In this document: positions 51,754 to 61,280 of the stretch, in pieces
Position numbering within the stretch: position 1 is the first letter of the stretch
Layout of the letters: every line of letters begins with the position of its first letter
From: Leisingera sp. ANG-Vp
GTDB taxonomy: Bacteria > Pseudomonadota > Alphaproteobacteria > Rhodobacterales > Rhodobacteraceae
Reading direction: 5' to 3'
DNA length: 64,000 bases
Assembly: GCF_000813725.1 (NCBI RefSeq)
Contig: NZ_JWLD01000044.1
Span: 88,540-152,539, forward strand
Position numbers and translations under genes: made by a program
The notes under the pieces: generated by a model
What the model was told of the DNA's origin: nothing
Databases searched by the model: none
What the model saw: the letters and a program-made list of their open reading frames with translations, nothing else

Positions 51754-54432
51754 TTACGCCGCCTTTTCGCCGGCGGATGGTAAGGAAACCCGGAAAGCAC
51801 CGCCGCGGTGCCCGGACAGATAGGAAATATCGCCGCCCAACCGCTGCATAACCTCGCGGCAAATCGCCAGGCCAAGCCCGGCGCCGCCTGCGCGCTCCGG
51901 GCTAACCCGCGAGAATTTCTCGAAAATCATTTGCTGGCAATCAGCAGGCACCCCGCTGCCATTGTCGGTGAAGTCTATCTGCAGCCGACCGCCTGCGGCA
52001 GCGGCGGAAATGGTCAGCTCCGGCGCTTCGGCATCGCAGTATTTCTGTGCATTTGCGATCAGATTGATGAAAACCTGCGCCAGCCGGTCCAGGTCGGATG
52101 ATATCCGGAATGCCTCCGCCTCCGGGGTGCGGTGCACCTTGAGCCCGTTGTCCGATCCGGCCAGTGCAGCGGACACAGCATGATCCAGCACCTCACCCAG
52201 GGTTCCGGCCGTCATGTTGAGGCTCACCTGGCCGTTTTCCAGCACGCTGAGATCCAAAAGGTCGTTGAGCAGCCGGGTCAGCCGCAGGGTTTCGTCGTGG
52301 ATGATGCCGGCATAGTGCTGCTGTTCCTGCGGGCTCAACTGGCCATCATCGCGCAGGATCTCCGAAAACGCCCGGATTGAGGTCATCGGGGTGCGCAGCT
52401 CATGGCTCACCTGGCTGAGGAACGCATCCTTCTGCTTGGAGAGCTGGGTGAGTTTTTCGTTTGTTTCTCTCAATTTACGGGCAGTTGCTGACAGCTCGGC
52501 CGATTGCGCTTCCAGGCGGCTGGAGTATTCCAGCATCTGCGCGGTTTCATCCGCCACAGCCAAAAGATCCTGCACCGAAACCGAAGATCCGCCGACGATC
52601 TGCCCGATCATCGCATGTGCCGCAGCGGCACCGATGGAGGCACTGAGTTCACGCTCAAGCCGTTCCAGAAAGGCCGGTGTAGGCTCCGGCAGCGGGCCGC
52701 GTCCGCCCTGGCGCATCCGTTCCCGCTGGAAGAAGGCCTGCGCCTCGTGCGCCCCCAGAATACGCTGCGACATGACCATCAGGTCCTCGCATTGCGCTAC
52801 CGAGCCGGTCCAGCCGCGCGGGCCTGCGGAGTGTTCGAAGACATTGACGAACTGCGCGCCTTGCAGCCGTTCGATCGGGCTTGGGAAGCTCATCAGCGAC
52901 ACCAGGCAGAAGGCCAGCGCATTCAAGCTCATCGACCACATCACCGCATGCACAGTGGGGTCCAGCCCTTCGATGCCGAACAGAGCCTGCGGGCGCAGCC
53001 AGCTGAGGCCGAACAGGCCATCTCGCAGGATGTGGTCCGGCAACAGCCCGCCCCCCAGTGCCGGCAGCAGCATGGTGTAAAGCCAGATGGCAAAGCCAAC
53101 CGTGAGGCCCGCCAGAGCGCCGCTGCGGGTGGCGCCGCGCCAGAACAGCCCGCCGACCAGAGCCGGCAGGATTTGCGCCACCCCTGCAAAGGAAATCAGA
53201 CCAATGGCCGCCAGCGCCGCGGCACCGCCTGAGAGGTGATAATAGAAGTATCCCAGCGCCATGATCACTGCGATCGACACCCGGCGGGAAAACAGCACGA
53301 CATCACGCACGTCACCGGAAACCGAGGCCTGACGGTTTTGCAGCCGCAGCCAGACGGGCATCACGATGTGGTTCGACACCATGGTCGACAGCGCCATCGC
53401 TGCAACGATCACCATCGAGGTGGCTGAGGAAAAGCCGCCAAGGAACGACAGCACCGCCAGCCCCTGCTGGCCCTGCTGCAGCGGCACCGTCAGCACAAAC
53501 ATGTCCGGGTTGGCGCCCGCGGGCAGCAGCTCCAGACCGACCACCGCGATGGGCACAACAAACATCGAGATCAGCAGCAGGTACAGCGGAAAGGCCCAGG
53601 AGGCGATGCGCAGGTGGCGCTCGTCCTCGTTTTCGACCACCATCACCTGGAACATCCGCGGCAAGCAGACAAAGGCCGCCGCTGCCAGGAAGGTGATCGT
53701 CGCCCAGCGGCTGCCGTCCACGTTCCACTGGCCGATCTGCGAAGCATCAATACGCTGCAGCGTTTCGCCCACACCGCCGGCCACACCCCAGACCACAAAC
53801 ACACCCACTGCCAGCAAAGCTGCAAGCTTGACGATGGCCTCCAGCGCCACGGCGGTGACCACGCCATGGTGGCGCTCATTGGCATTGAGGTTGCGGGTGC
53901 CGAACAGGATCGCAAAGACCGCAAGCCCCACCGCCACCCAGAGGACGGTGGAAGATTCATTGTAGCTGCGCAGCGGATCGGCCTCGGCAAAAATGGCAAA
54001 GGACAGCGTAATCGACTGGAGTTGCAGGGAAATATAGGGCGTGACGCCAATCACCGCGAGGATGGTCACGCCGGTCGCCAGGAGATTCGACTTGCCGTAG
54101 CGCGAGGACAAGAGGTCGGCGATGGAGGTAATCCGCTGGCTGCGCCCGATCCGCACCAGCTTGCGCAAGCCCCACCACCAGCCGATCATTACCAGCGAGG
54201 GGCCAAGGTAGATGGTCACAAACTCCAGACCCGAGCGCGCCGCATAGCCGACGGCTCCGTAAAAGGTCCAGCCGGTGCAGTAGATCGACAGCGACAGCGT
54301 GTAGATCAGCGGCGAGCGCATCCAGGCCGCGCTTTTGCCGCGCGAGGCCAACCGGTCAGCCCAGAAGGCAATGAAGAACAGGAAGGCCACATAGCCCAGG
54401 CAGACAAAGGCAAGAACGTTGAGGGAGGCCAT
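51754..54432 (-). CDS. Sodium:solute symporter / sensor histidine kinase fusion (CbrA/CrbS-like)
   Basis: 892 residues. The N-terminal half is an SSS transporter fold with about 13 membrane segments (IYCTGWTFYGAVGYAARSG, FLGGFSSATSMVIVAAMALST). A linker with GGSSVSVQDLLAVADETAQML and a coiled part leads to HisKA, SHELRTPMTSIRAFSE (His near residue 675), and HATPase_c with NLIANAQKYCD, FTDNGSGVPAD and GGAGLGLAICREVM. There is no C-terminal receiver. In Vibrio and Pseudomonas such kinases (CrbS, CbrA) control acetate or carbon/nitrogen use. Its ATG overlaps the stop of the small membrane gene, and the receiver gene lies upstream. Confidence 0.93.
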   Translation of the reverse strand: MASLNVLAFVCLGYVAFLFFIAFWADRLASRGKSAAWMRSPLIYTLSLSIYCTGWTFYGAVGYAARSGLEFVTIYLGPSLVMIGWWWGLRKLVRIGRSQRITSIADLLSSRYGKSNLLATGVTILAVIGVTPYISLQLQSITLSFAIFAEADPLRSYNESSTVLWVAVGLAVFAILFGTRNLNANERHHGVVTAVALEAIVKLAALLAVGVFVVWGVAGGVGETLQRIDASQIGQWNVDGSRWATITFLAAAAFVCLPRMFQVMVVENEDERHLRIASWAFPLYLLLISMFVVPIAVVGLELLPAGANPDMFVLTVPLQQGQQGLAVLSFLGGFSSATSMVIVAAMALSTMVSNHIVMPVWLRLQNRQASVSGDVRDVVLFSRRVSIAVIMALGYFYYHLSGGAAALAAIGLISFAGVAQILPALVGGLFWRGATRSGALAGLTVGFAIWLYTMLLPALGGGLLPDHILRDGLFGLSWLRPQALFGIEGLDPTVHAVMWSMSLNALAFCLVSLMSFPSPIERLQGAQFVNVFEHSAGPRGWTGSVAQCEDLMVMSQRILGAHEAQAFFQRERMRQGGRGPLPEPTPAFLERLERELSASIGAAAAHAMIGQIVGGSSVSVQDLLAVADETAQMLEYSSRLEAQSAELSATARKLRETNEKLTQLSKQKDAFLSQVSHELRTPMTSIRAFSEILRDDGQLSPQEQQHYAGIIHDETLRLTRLLNDLLDLSVLENGQVSLNMTAGTLGEVLDHAVSAALAGSDNGLKVHRTPEAEAFRISSDLDRLAQVFINLIANAQKYCDAEAPELTISAAAAGGRLQIDFTDNGSGVPADCQQMIFEKFSRVSPERAGGAGLGLAICREVMQRLGGDISYLSGHRGGAFRVSLPSAGEKAA

Positions 54433-54761
54433 CAGCTGTCCTCCGCCTCACCGGGCAGCCCTGCCCCGTCCGGCCCGCCGCCGGTCCAGTGATCCGCCCA
54501 CCGCTGCACCGCCAGGCTGAAGGCGAAACAGGCGCCGATCAGGCCAATCCAGACCGCAAAGATATAGATAATGGCAGTGGACATGCTGACCCCGCCCCGG
54601 GCTGCCGGATGGGTCGAGGCCTCGGGCCACAGCAGCGGCAGCGCCAGCAGCAAGGCACCCAGCACAGGCAGCAGCCGGGCGATGTCCATCAGCCTGCGGC
54701 GGCGGTAAGTCTGGCGTTCCGCGCGGGTGCCTGTTTGCTCCTCGCTGCTGCCCCGGCTCAT
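54432..54761 (-). CDS. Small membrane protein between receiver and kinase
   Basis: 109 residues; a basic N-terminal 24 residues (RAERQTYRRRRL), two membrane segments (about 29-45 and 60-85), and an acidic tail. Its start overlaps the receiver stop (ATGA) and its stop overlaps the kinase start (TGATG), so it is made in step with both. Unknown function; its position suggests a subunit of the symporter-kinase, as DUF4212 is to VC_2705 symporters. Confidence 0.75.
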   Translation of the reverse strand: MSRGSSEEQTGTRAERQTYRRRRLMDIARLLPVLGALLLALPLLWPEASTHPAARGGVSMSTAIIYIFAVWIGLIGACFAFSLAVQRWADHWTGGGPDGAGLPGEAEDS

Positions 54762-55138
54762 CCCTGGCTGGCCTGGGCGTGCAGATCGCGCACCGCCGTC
54801 AGCACCTCAGCGTTCGAGAAAGGTTTGGTCATGAAGCGCGTGACACCGGCTTTTTCCGCCATCTCCCGGTCACGCATCTGGCCGCGGGCGGTCAGCATCA
54901 GCACGGGCAGCGCCTGCATGTCTTCCTTGGCGCGCAGTTCGCGAATGATCTCTAGCCCGCTTTTGCCAGGCAGCATCAGGTCCAGAATCACCAGATCCGG
55001 ATTGGCGTCCTGAATCACCTGCACCGCTGTTGCGCCGTCGGTGTGCGCATCCACGCTCCAGCCGTCGCGCGTCAGCAGAAACCGGATGGCCTCGGTGATA
55101 TTCGGCTCATCCTCGATCAGAACAACATGCCTGCCCAT
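54758..55138 (-). CDS. Single-domain response regulator (receiver only)
   Basis: 126 residues from ATG 55138 (MGRHVVLIEDEPNITEAIRF). The receiver signature is complete: acidic pair in IEDEPN, phospho-Asp in DLVILDLMLPG (near residue 53), Thr in VLMLTARG and Lys in RFMTKPFS. There is no DNA-binding domain, so the output must be through another protein. It is the obvious partner of the kinase two genes downstream. Confidence 0.93.
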   Translation of the reverse strand: MGRHVVLIEDEPNITEAIRFLLTRDGWSVDAHTDGATAVQVIQDANPDLVILDLMLPGKSGLEIIRELRAKEDMQALPVLMLTARGQMRDREMAEKAGVTRFMTKPFSNAEVLTAVRDLHAQASQG

Positions 55139-55242
55139 CAGCAGAATTTCCTCCCGGCGCTGCCCTCCGGCTCTGAACTTCAACAAGCCGGCCCGGACAC
55201 GCATTCAATTTCACGCAGGTTAGCCGCGCGGCCTTGGTGCTG

Positions 55243-56541
55243 TCAAAACTCTTCCTTCAGGATCGACGGCTCGCGCCGTGCCGGACAGCCTTGGCGCGGA
55301 CAGATCCGGCAGCTGGCGCCGACCGGCTGTGCATCCGATACCTCCTTGCCGCCCGGCAGGATCAGCATCACCGCACGGTACATCGGATCATGCCCGAAAT
55401 CCGGCATCTCCTGCGGCCAGGACACTGCCATGCAGTCGAACGCGGCCGCATTGCGCCCATGCTGCACGACGTTGCGCCGCACCGGCACATGCGGATGCAC
55501 CAGCGCGGTGTAAAGCGGCCACAGGGGACAGGACGCCCCGAACCGCGGCATCGCAAAGCCGGTTACGGGCTTGCGGAACAGCAGCGTGCCGGAGGCGTCG
55601 CAGATCACCAGCCCGGCCTCCTGTCCCAGCACATCCTCCGGCAGCGCGGCCAACCGCCGCAGCACCTGGGGCATGGTGCAGCTGAAGTGCCGCGCCAGCA
55701 CGGCCGGAGCCATCCCGTTGCCGGCAAGCTGCTTCTCCAGCTCCTTCAGCGGCAAGGCCCGGGCATCAGCCTGGTATTGCTCCAAAGCCGCCCGCGCCAA
55801 GCTGCGCGCGGCGTCGCTGACCAGCATTGATGCATCTTGCAGCAGATCCTCAGGCTGGGCAGTGCCGTCTTCCAGCGCAGGAAAATGAAAGGCATTCTCC
55901 TGGAAAAACGCCTCCGCCTCTTCCTGCGGCATGCCGCGGCGGTCTTCGCCGGTGCCGCCTTCATCCAGAAAATTCACCAGCTCCCGGCTGCTTTCTGCCA
56001 GCCGCAGCGAATCCTCGTTGAGGTTCTTGTGGAAGCGGTCCAGCCATTCCGCCTCCAGCTCCCCGGTCTCAGCCAGGATCGAGGCGGTGGAGCGAATGGC
56101 AGCAGCGGTCGACAGCACCTCATGCACCGAGGCCGCCAGATTGGGGTCATGGGTCAGCCGGTCCGACAGCGTCTCCACCGTGCGCTCCAGTGTGGCGATG
56201 CGGCGGTGGCCGGCCGCCAGCACCTCGGCCCAGCCCGGGAACCGGCCCGCGAATTCATCCACCCGGTCCAGCTCCGCCACCGGCACGCCGCTGTCTGCGG
56301 CGGCTTCGCGCAGGGTGGAAATCAGCGCTGCCTCCGCCCCCTCGCTCAGCATCGAGGGCTCCACCCCCAGCACCCCGGCAATATCAACCAGAAGCTTGCC
56401 GCCGATTCTGCGCCGGTTGTGCTCAATCAGGTTGAGGTAGGAGGCCGAGATCCCCGCCTCCCGCGCCAATTCGGCCTGGCGCAGTCCAAGGATGAGCCGC
56501 CGCTCGCGGATCCGGCTGCCGGTCAGGGTGTCGCGTGCCAT
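55243..56541 (-). CDS. ScfR-type (XRE plus C-terminal ligand domain) transcription regulator
   Basis: 432 residues from ATG 56541 (MARDTLTGSRIRERRLILGL). The N-terminal HTH (residues 8-65, RQAELAREAGISASYLNLIEHNRRRIGG) is followed by a long helical part and a C-terminal domain with cysteines (GASCPLWPLY; SCRICPRQGCPARRE). This architecture is that of the short-chain fatty acyl-CoA regulators of Rhodobacteraceae (RamB/PccR-like). It probably senses acetyl- or propionyl-type CoA. It heads the operon with the receiver and kinase genes and is divergent from the Liv transporter. Confidence 0.88.
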   Translation of the reverse strand: MARDTLTGSRIRERRLILGLRQAELAREAGISASYLNLIEHNRRRIGGKLLVDIAGVLGVEPSMLSEGAEAALISTLREAAADSGVPVAELDRVDEFAGRFPGWAEVLAAGHRRIATLERTVETLSDRLTHDPNLAASVHEVLSTAAAIRSTASILAETGELEAEWLDRFHKNLNEDSLRLAESSRELVNFLDEGGTGEDRRGMPQEEAEAFFQENAFHFPALEDGTAQPEDLLQDASMLVSDAARSLARAALEQYQADARALPLKELEKQLAGNGMAPAVLARHFSCTMPQVLRRLAALPEDVLGQEAGLVICDASGTLLFRKPVTGFAMPRFGASCPLWPLYTALVHPHVPVRRNVVQHGRNAAAFDCMAVSWPQEMPDFGHDPMYRAVMLILPGGKEVSDAQPVGASCRICPRQGCPARREPSILKEEF

Positions 56542-56602
56542 ATCGCTGGCTCTCCCAAAACACTTCCAATTCAAGGGCTTTCTGCAGCGCAATATAAGTT
56601 TG

Positions 56603-56618
56603 TTTACAGAATGCCACA
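56603..56618. promoter_or_regulatory. Motif shared with acs upstream region
   Basis: TTTACAGAATGCCACA, 62 bp upstream of the scfR ATG, matches 13 of 16 bases of the acs upstream site at 22990-23005. A further TTTACAGGATTTTCAA follows at 56635-56650. Candidate autoregulatory ScfR site, also near the Liv promoter. Confidence 0.5.
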
Positions 56619-56699
56619 GGATACTGTTCAGTTCTTTACAGGATTTTCAAGCATTAAAAGGGTTTTATTGCCTGAATTTACATGACCCCCTCATACTGA

Positions 56700-56711
56700 T
56701 TTTGCACAAAA
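56700..56711. promoter_or_regulatory. Inverted repeat upstream of the Liv operon
   Basis: TTTTG-CA-CAAAA, a near-perfect inverted repeat 62 bp upstream of the substrate-binding protein ATG. Could be a regulator site; unassigned. Confidence 0.4.
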
Positions 56712-56772
56712 TGTGCTGGTGCCGCGCAGAAGTGAGGAGCTGCAAGGGACCAATCATATTAGGGAGGAATAC

Positions 56773-58119
56773 ATGTCTAAACTCGACGTTTCGCGCCGTG
56801 GTCTTTTGCGGACCGGTGCCGTAGCAGGCGCAGGACTTGCGCTGCCGACAATCTTTACAGCGCAAAGCGCGCATGCATTTACCAATGAACCCACCGGCGG
56901 CACCGTTACCCTCGGTTTCAACGTGCCCCAGACCGGCCCCTATGCCGACGAAGGCGCCGACGAGCTGCGTGCCTATGAGCTGGCGGTCGAGCATCTGAAC
57001 GGCGGCGGCGACGGCGGCATGATGAACACCTTCAGCTCCAAGGCGCTGCAGGGCAACGGCATCCTGGGCAAGAAGGTTCAGTATGTCACCGGCGACACCC
57101 AGACCAAATCCGACGCTGCCCGCGCCTCCGCCAAGTCGATGATCGAAAAGGACGGCGCCATCATGATCACCGGCGGCTCGTCCTCAGGCGTGGCTGTGGC
57201 CGTGCAGGCGCTCTGCCAGGAAGCCGGCGTGATCTTCATGGCCGGTCTCACCCACTCCAACGACACCACCGGCAAGGACAAGCGCGCCAACGGCTTCCGC
57301 CACTTCTTCAACTCCTACATGTCCGGTGCCGCACTGGCGCCGGTGCTGGCAGGCGCCTATGGCACCGACCGCAAGGCCTATCACCTGACCGCGGACTACA
57401 ACTGGGGCTACACCACCGAAGAAGCGGTCAAATCCTCGACCGAAGCCATGGGCTGGGACACTGTCGCCGCAGTGAAAACCCCGCTGACCCAGACCGATTT
57501 CTCGTCCTACATCGCTCCGGTTCTGCAGTCCGGCGCCGACACGCTGGTTCTGAACCACTACGGCGGCAACATGGTGAACTCGCTGACCAACGCAGTGCAG
57601 TTCGGCCTGCGCGACAAGCAGGTGAACGGCAAGGACTTCCAGATCGTCGTGCCGCTCTACTCCCGCCTGATGGCAAAGGGCGCAGGCGCCAACGTGAAGG
57701 GCATCTTCGGCTCCACCAACTGGCACTGGACGCTGCAGGATGAAGGCTCCAAAGCATTTGTCCGCTCCTTCGGCACCAAATACGGCTTCCCGCCGAGCCA
57801 GGCCGCGCACACCACCTATGTGCAGACCCTGCTGTATGCTGACGCCGTTGAACGCGCAGGCTCCTTTGCACCCTGTGCGGTGGCCGAAGCGCTTGAAGAC
57901 TATGAGTTCGACGGGCTGGGCAACGGCAAGACGCTGTACCGCGGCGCCGACCACCAGTGCTTCAAGGACGTGCTGGTCGTGAAGGGCAAAGAGAACCCGA
58001 CGTCAGAGTTCGACCTGCTCGAAATCGTCGAAGTCACCCCGGTTGACCAGGTGACCTACGCACCGGATCACCCGCAGTTCTCCGGCGGCGCCCTGGGCAC
58101 CTGCAACAACGGCGCATAA
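56773..58119 (+). CDS. Liv-type ABC transporter substrate-binding protein, Tat-exported
   Basis: 448 residues from ATG 56773, with AGGGAGG ahead. The leader has a twin-arginine motif (SRRGLLRTGA), so export is by Tat. The mature part has the type I periplasmic fold (VTLGFNVPQTGPYADEGADE; DGAIMITGGSSSGVAVAVQ; TLVLNHYGGN). It is longer than typical LivK, closer to the amide/urea-type binding proteins of this family; the ligand is unknown. The permeases and ATPases follow in order. Confidence 0.9.
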   Translation: MSKLDVSRRGLLRTGAVAGAGLALPTIFTAQSAHAFTNEPTGGTVTLGFNVPQTGPYADEGADELRAYELAVEHLNGGGDGGMMNTFSSKALQGNGILGKKVQYVTGDTQTKSDAARASAKSMIEKDGAIMITGGSSSGVAVAVQALCQEAGVIFMAGLTHSNDTTGKDKRANGFRHFFNSYMSGAALAPVLAGAYGTDRKAYHLTADYNWGYTTEEAVKSSTEAMGWDTVAAVKTPLTQTDFSSYIAPVLQSGADTLVLNHYGGNMVNSLTNAVQFGLRDKQVNGKDFQIVVPLYSRLMAKGAGANVKGIFGSTNWHWTLQDEGSKAFVRSFGTKYGFPPSQAAHTTYVQTLLYADAVERAGSFAPCAVAEALEDYEFDGLGNGKTLYRGADHQCFKDVLVVKGKENPTSEFDLLEIVEVTPVDQVTYAPDHPQFSGGALGTCNNGA

Positions 58120-58258
58120 AGCGGCCGCTTGATCTGCACCTGAACAGACGGGCGGCGGGCTTTCCAAGCGATGGCCCCCGCCCCCTGCTGCTTGCGCAAA
58201 AGCCGCCCGGCGACGGGCCCTACCGCTTTATGCACTCACACTTTCAGAGAGTGGGACA

Positions 58259-59290
58259 ATGGACGCCATAATCCTCCAAATCCTGAACGGGCTCGACAAG
58301 GGCTCAGCCTATGCGCTGATCGCGCTGGGCCTGACACTTATTTTCGGCACTCTGGGCGTCGTGAACTTTGCCCATGGCGCATTGTTCATGATCGGGGCCT
58401 TTTGCGCAGTGACCCTGAGCCGCATCCTGACGCTCAGCCACACAATCATTGATGAGACTCAAAAGGACTTCCTCGGCAATCCGCTGAAGGTTGAAGTCCC
58501 CTATGTGCATGACCTGTTCGGCCAGGCCACGGGCGATGCGATCATCGACTGGGCGGTGCCGCTGTCCGTCCTCTTTGCCATTCCGATCATGATCCTTGTC
58601 GGCGTGGTGATGGAGCGCGGGCTGATCAAGCATTTCTACAAGCGCCCCCATGCGGACCAGATCCTGGTGACCTTCGGCCTCGCCATCGTGCTGCAGGAAG
58701 TCATCAAGTATTTCTACGGCGCCAACCCGATCCCGACCCCGGCCCCGGCGGCCTTCAAGGGCTCGCTGGACTTTGGTGCCATGCTGGGCTTTGACCCGAA
58801 CCTGATCATCTACCCTTACTGGCGGATCATCTACTTCGGCTTTGCCGCAGTGATCATCGGCGGCGTCTTTGCCTTCCTGCAGTTCACCACCTTCGGCATG
58901 GTGGTCCGCGCAGGCATGGCCGACCGCGAGACTGTCGGCCTCTTGGGCATCAACATCGACAAGCGTTTCACCATCATGTTCGGCATCGCTGCTGCCGTCG
59001 CGGGCCTGGCAGGCGTCATGTACACGCCGATCAACTCTCCAAATTACCACATGGGCATGGATTTCCTGGTTCTGAGCTTCGTGGTGGTGGTTGTCGGCGG
59101 CATGGGCTCTTTGCCGGGCGCGGTGCTGGCAGGTTTCCTGCTGGGCGTGCTGGAGAGCTTTGCCTCGATGCGCGAAGTCATCGACATCATTCCGGGCATC
59201 AACCAGATCATCATCTATCTGGTCGCCATCATCATTCTGCTGACCCGCCCGCGGGGCCTGATGGGCCGCAAAGGCGTGATGGAGGACTAA
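58259..59290 (+). CDS. livH: Liv-type ABC permease (LivH)
   Basis: 343 residues, about eight membrane segments. [34 protein letters not shown] is the LivH opening. A soluble insertion of about 55 residues ([18 protein letters not shown]) sits after the second segment, as in some amide transporters. The 139-bp gap from the binding-protein gene contains a GC-rich inverted repeat that may hold down permease expression. Confidence 0.94.
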   Translation: MDAIILQILNGLDKGSAYALIALGLTLIFGTLGVVNFAHGALFMIGAFCAVTLSRILTLSHTIIDETQKDFLGNPLKVEVPYVHDLFGQATGDAIIDWAVPLSVLFAIPIMILVGVVMERGLIKHFYKRPHADQILVTFGLAIVLQEVIKYFYGANPIPTPAPAAFKGSLDFGAMLGFDPNLIIYPYWRIIYFGFAAVIIGGVFAFLQFTTFGMVVRAGMADRETVGLLGINIDKRFTIMFGIAAAVAGLAGVMYTPINSPNYHMGMDFLVLSFVVVVVGGMGSLPGAVLAGFLLGVLESFASMREVIDIIPGINQIIIYLVAIIILLTRPRGLMGRKGVMED

Positions 59291-59294
59291 GACC

Positions 59295-60500
59295 ATGTTC
59301 AACCTGAACAAAAAAGACCTGAGCCTCCTGATCATCGTCGCGGTGCTGACCCTGTTCGCCCCCTTCATCCTGAACCCCTTCCCGGCGGGCAGCGCCATGG
59401 CGCAGTTCAACGCGGGCTATCCGGACCTGATGCAGCGGTTTGTGATCTTCGGGATCTTCGCCATCGGCTTTAACATTCTCTTCGGCCTCACCGGCTACCT
59501 GTCCTTTGGTCATGCGGCCTTCCTCGGCGTCGGCTCATATGCGGCCGTCTGGATGTTCAAGCTGCTCAGCATGAACGTGATCCCGGCGATCCTGCTGGCG
59601 GTGATCGTCTCCGGCCTGTTCTCGCTGCTGATCGGCTTTGTCTCGCTGCGCCGCTCGGGCATCTACTTCTCGATCCTGACGCTGGCCTTTGCGCAGATGA
59701 TGTTCGCCCTGGCCTATTCGGTTCTGACCCCGATCACCGGCGGCGAGACCGGCCTGCAGCTGGCCCTGAATGACCCGCGGATTCTGGGCGTGAGCCAAAC
59801 CGCCGAAGGCAACATCCCGGTTCCCGGCCTGTTCGGGCTGGAGATGCGCGACAGCGCGGATCTTGTCATCGGCGGCTGGGTTTTCACCTTCAACGTCGGC
59901 TACTACTTCTGTGCGCTGGTGCTTCTGGCCTCTTTCTACCTGTCGATCCGCATCTTCCGCTCCCCTTTCGGGATGATGCTGCGGGCGGTGAAATCGAACC
60001 AGCAGCGGATGAATTACACCGGCCTCAACACCCGCCCCTACACTCTGGCTGCCTTTGTGATCTCCGGCATGTATGCAGGCCTTGCAGGCGGTCTGATGGC
60101 CTCGATGGACCCGCTGGCAGGCGCTGAGCGGATGCAGTGGACCGCCTCCGGCGAGGTGGTGCTGATGACCATCCTGGGCGGTGCAGGCACGCTGATCGGC
60201 CCGGTGCTGGGCGCAGGCTTCATCAAGTACTTCGAGAACATCTTCTCCAAGATCAACGACAACGTCCTGCACAGCTGGTTCAGCTTCCTGCCGGATGGTC
60301 TGGAGGACGCGGTGGTCTTCATCATCCACCCCTTCATCGGCAAGGGCTGGCACCTGACCCTGGGCATCCTGTTCATGCTGGTTGTGATCTTCCTGCCCGG
60401 CGGCCTGGTTGAAGGCGGACAGCGGATCCGGGGCTGGCTCAAGAACCGCAAGACCAAGGACAACGGTTCGGCCTCCCATGAAACCAACCCTGCGGAATAA
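59295..60500 (+). CDS. livM: Liv-type ABC permease (LivM)
   Basis: 401 residues with about ten hydrophobic segments. [31 protein letters not shown] is the LivM signature, and [23 protein letters not shown] is the usual C-terminal block. It starts 4 bp after livH and pairs with it as the channel. Confidence 0.94.
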   Translation: MFNLNKKDLSLLIIVAVLTLFAPFILNPFPAGSAMAQFNAGYPDLMQRFVIFGIFAIGFNILFGLTGYLSFGHAAFLGVGSYAAVWMFKLLSMNVIPAILLAVIVSGLFSLLIGFVSLRRSGIYFSILTLAFAQMMFALAYSVLTPITGGETGLQLALNDPRILGVSQTAEGNIPVPGLFGLEMRDSADLVIGGWVFTFNVGYYFCALVLLASFYLSIRIFRSPFGMMLRAVKSNQQRMNYTGLNTRPYTLAAFVISGMYAGLAGGLMASMDPLAGAERMQWTASGEVVLMTILGGAGTLIGPVLGAGFIKYFENIFSKINDNVLHSWFSFLPDGLEDAVVFIIHPFIGKGWHLTLGILFMLVVIFLPGGLVEGGQRIRGWLKNRKTKDNGSASHETNPAE

Positions 60501-60512
60501 GGAGACAGGCTG

Positions 60513-61268
60513 ATGAGTATCCTTGAAGTCAAAAACGTGGGGAAACGGTTCGGCGGCCTGCAAGCCCTGTCCGAGGTGAACCTCAGCGTAAAGGAAAACT
60601 CGGTCCACGCGATCATCGGGCCGAACGGCGCGGGCAAGTCCACCCTGCTGAACTGCCTGGTCGGCAAGCTGATACCTGACACCGGTTCCGTCATGTTCGA
60701 CGGCCAGTCGGTGCTGGGCCGCGCCCCTTACGAGATCAACCAGATGGGCATCTCCCGCGTGTTCCAGACGCCCGAAATCTTCGGCGATCTGACGGTGCTG
60801 GAGAACATGATGATCCCCTGCTTTGCCAAACGGGACGGCGCGTTTGAATTGAATGCGCTCTCCGCAGTGCTCAGCCAGAAGGACATCCTGGAGAAGGCCG
60901 AGCACATGCTGGAAGAGATGAACATGGCGGACAAGCGGCACATGCATGCCGCCGCCATGTCCCGCGGCGACAAGCGGCGGCTGGAGATCGGCATGTGCCT
61001 GAGCCAGGAGCCGCGCCTCTTGCTGCTGGACGAGCCCACCGCCGGCATGGCGCGCGCCGATACCAACAACACCATCGACCTGCTGAAGCAGATCAGCGAC
61101 GAGCGGGACATCACCATCGCGATCATCGAGCACGACATGCATGTGGTGTTCAGCCTGGCCAACCGGATCACCGTGCTGGCCCAGGGCACGCCGCTGGTTG
61201 AGGACGATCCGCAGAACATCCGCGGCAACCCGAAGGTGCGCGAAGCCTATCTGGGCGAAAGCGCGTAA
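60513..61268 (+). CDS. livG: Liv-type ABC ATPase (LivG)
   Basis: 251 residues. Walker A GPNGAGKST, Q-loop near GISRVFQTPEIF, Walker B LLLLDEPTAGM and switch His in IEHDMHVVFSL. The signature region reads MSRGDKRRLEIGM instead of the usual LSGGQ, a variant seen in amide/urea-type LivG proteins. Cytoplasmic face of the importer. Confidence 0.93.
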   Translation: MSILEVKNVGKRFGGLQALSEVNLSVKENSVHAIIGPNGAGKSTLLNCLVGKLIPDTGSVMFDGQSVLGRAPYEINQMGISRVFQTPEIFGDLTVLENMMIPCFAKRDGAFELNALSAVLSQKDILEKAEHMLEEMNMADKRHMHAAAMSRGDKRRLEIGMCLSQEPRLLLLDEPTAGMARADTNNTIDLLKQISDERDITIAIIEHDMHVVFSLANRITVLAQGTPLVEDDPQNIRGNPKVREAYLGESA

Positions 61269-61280
61269 AGGAGAAACACC

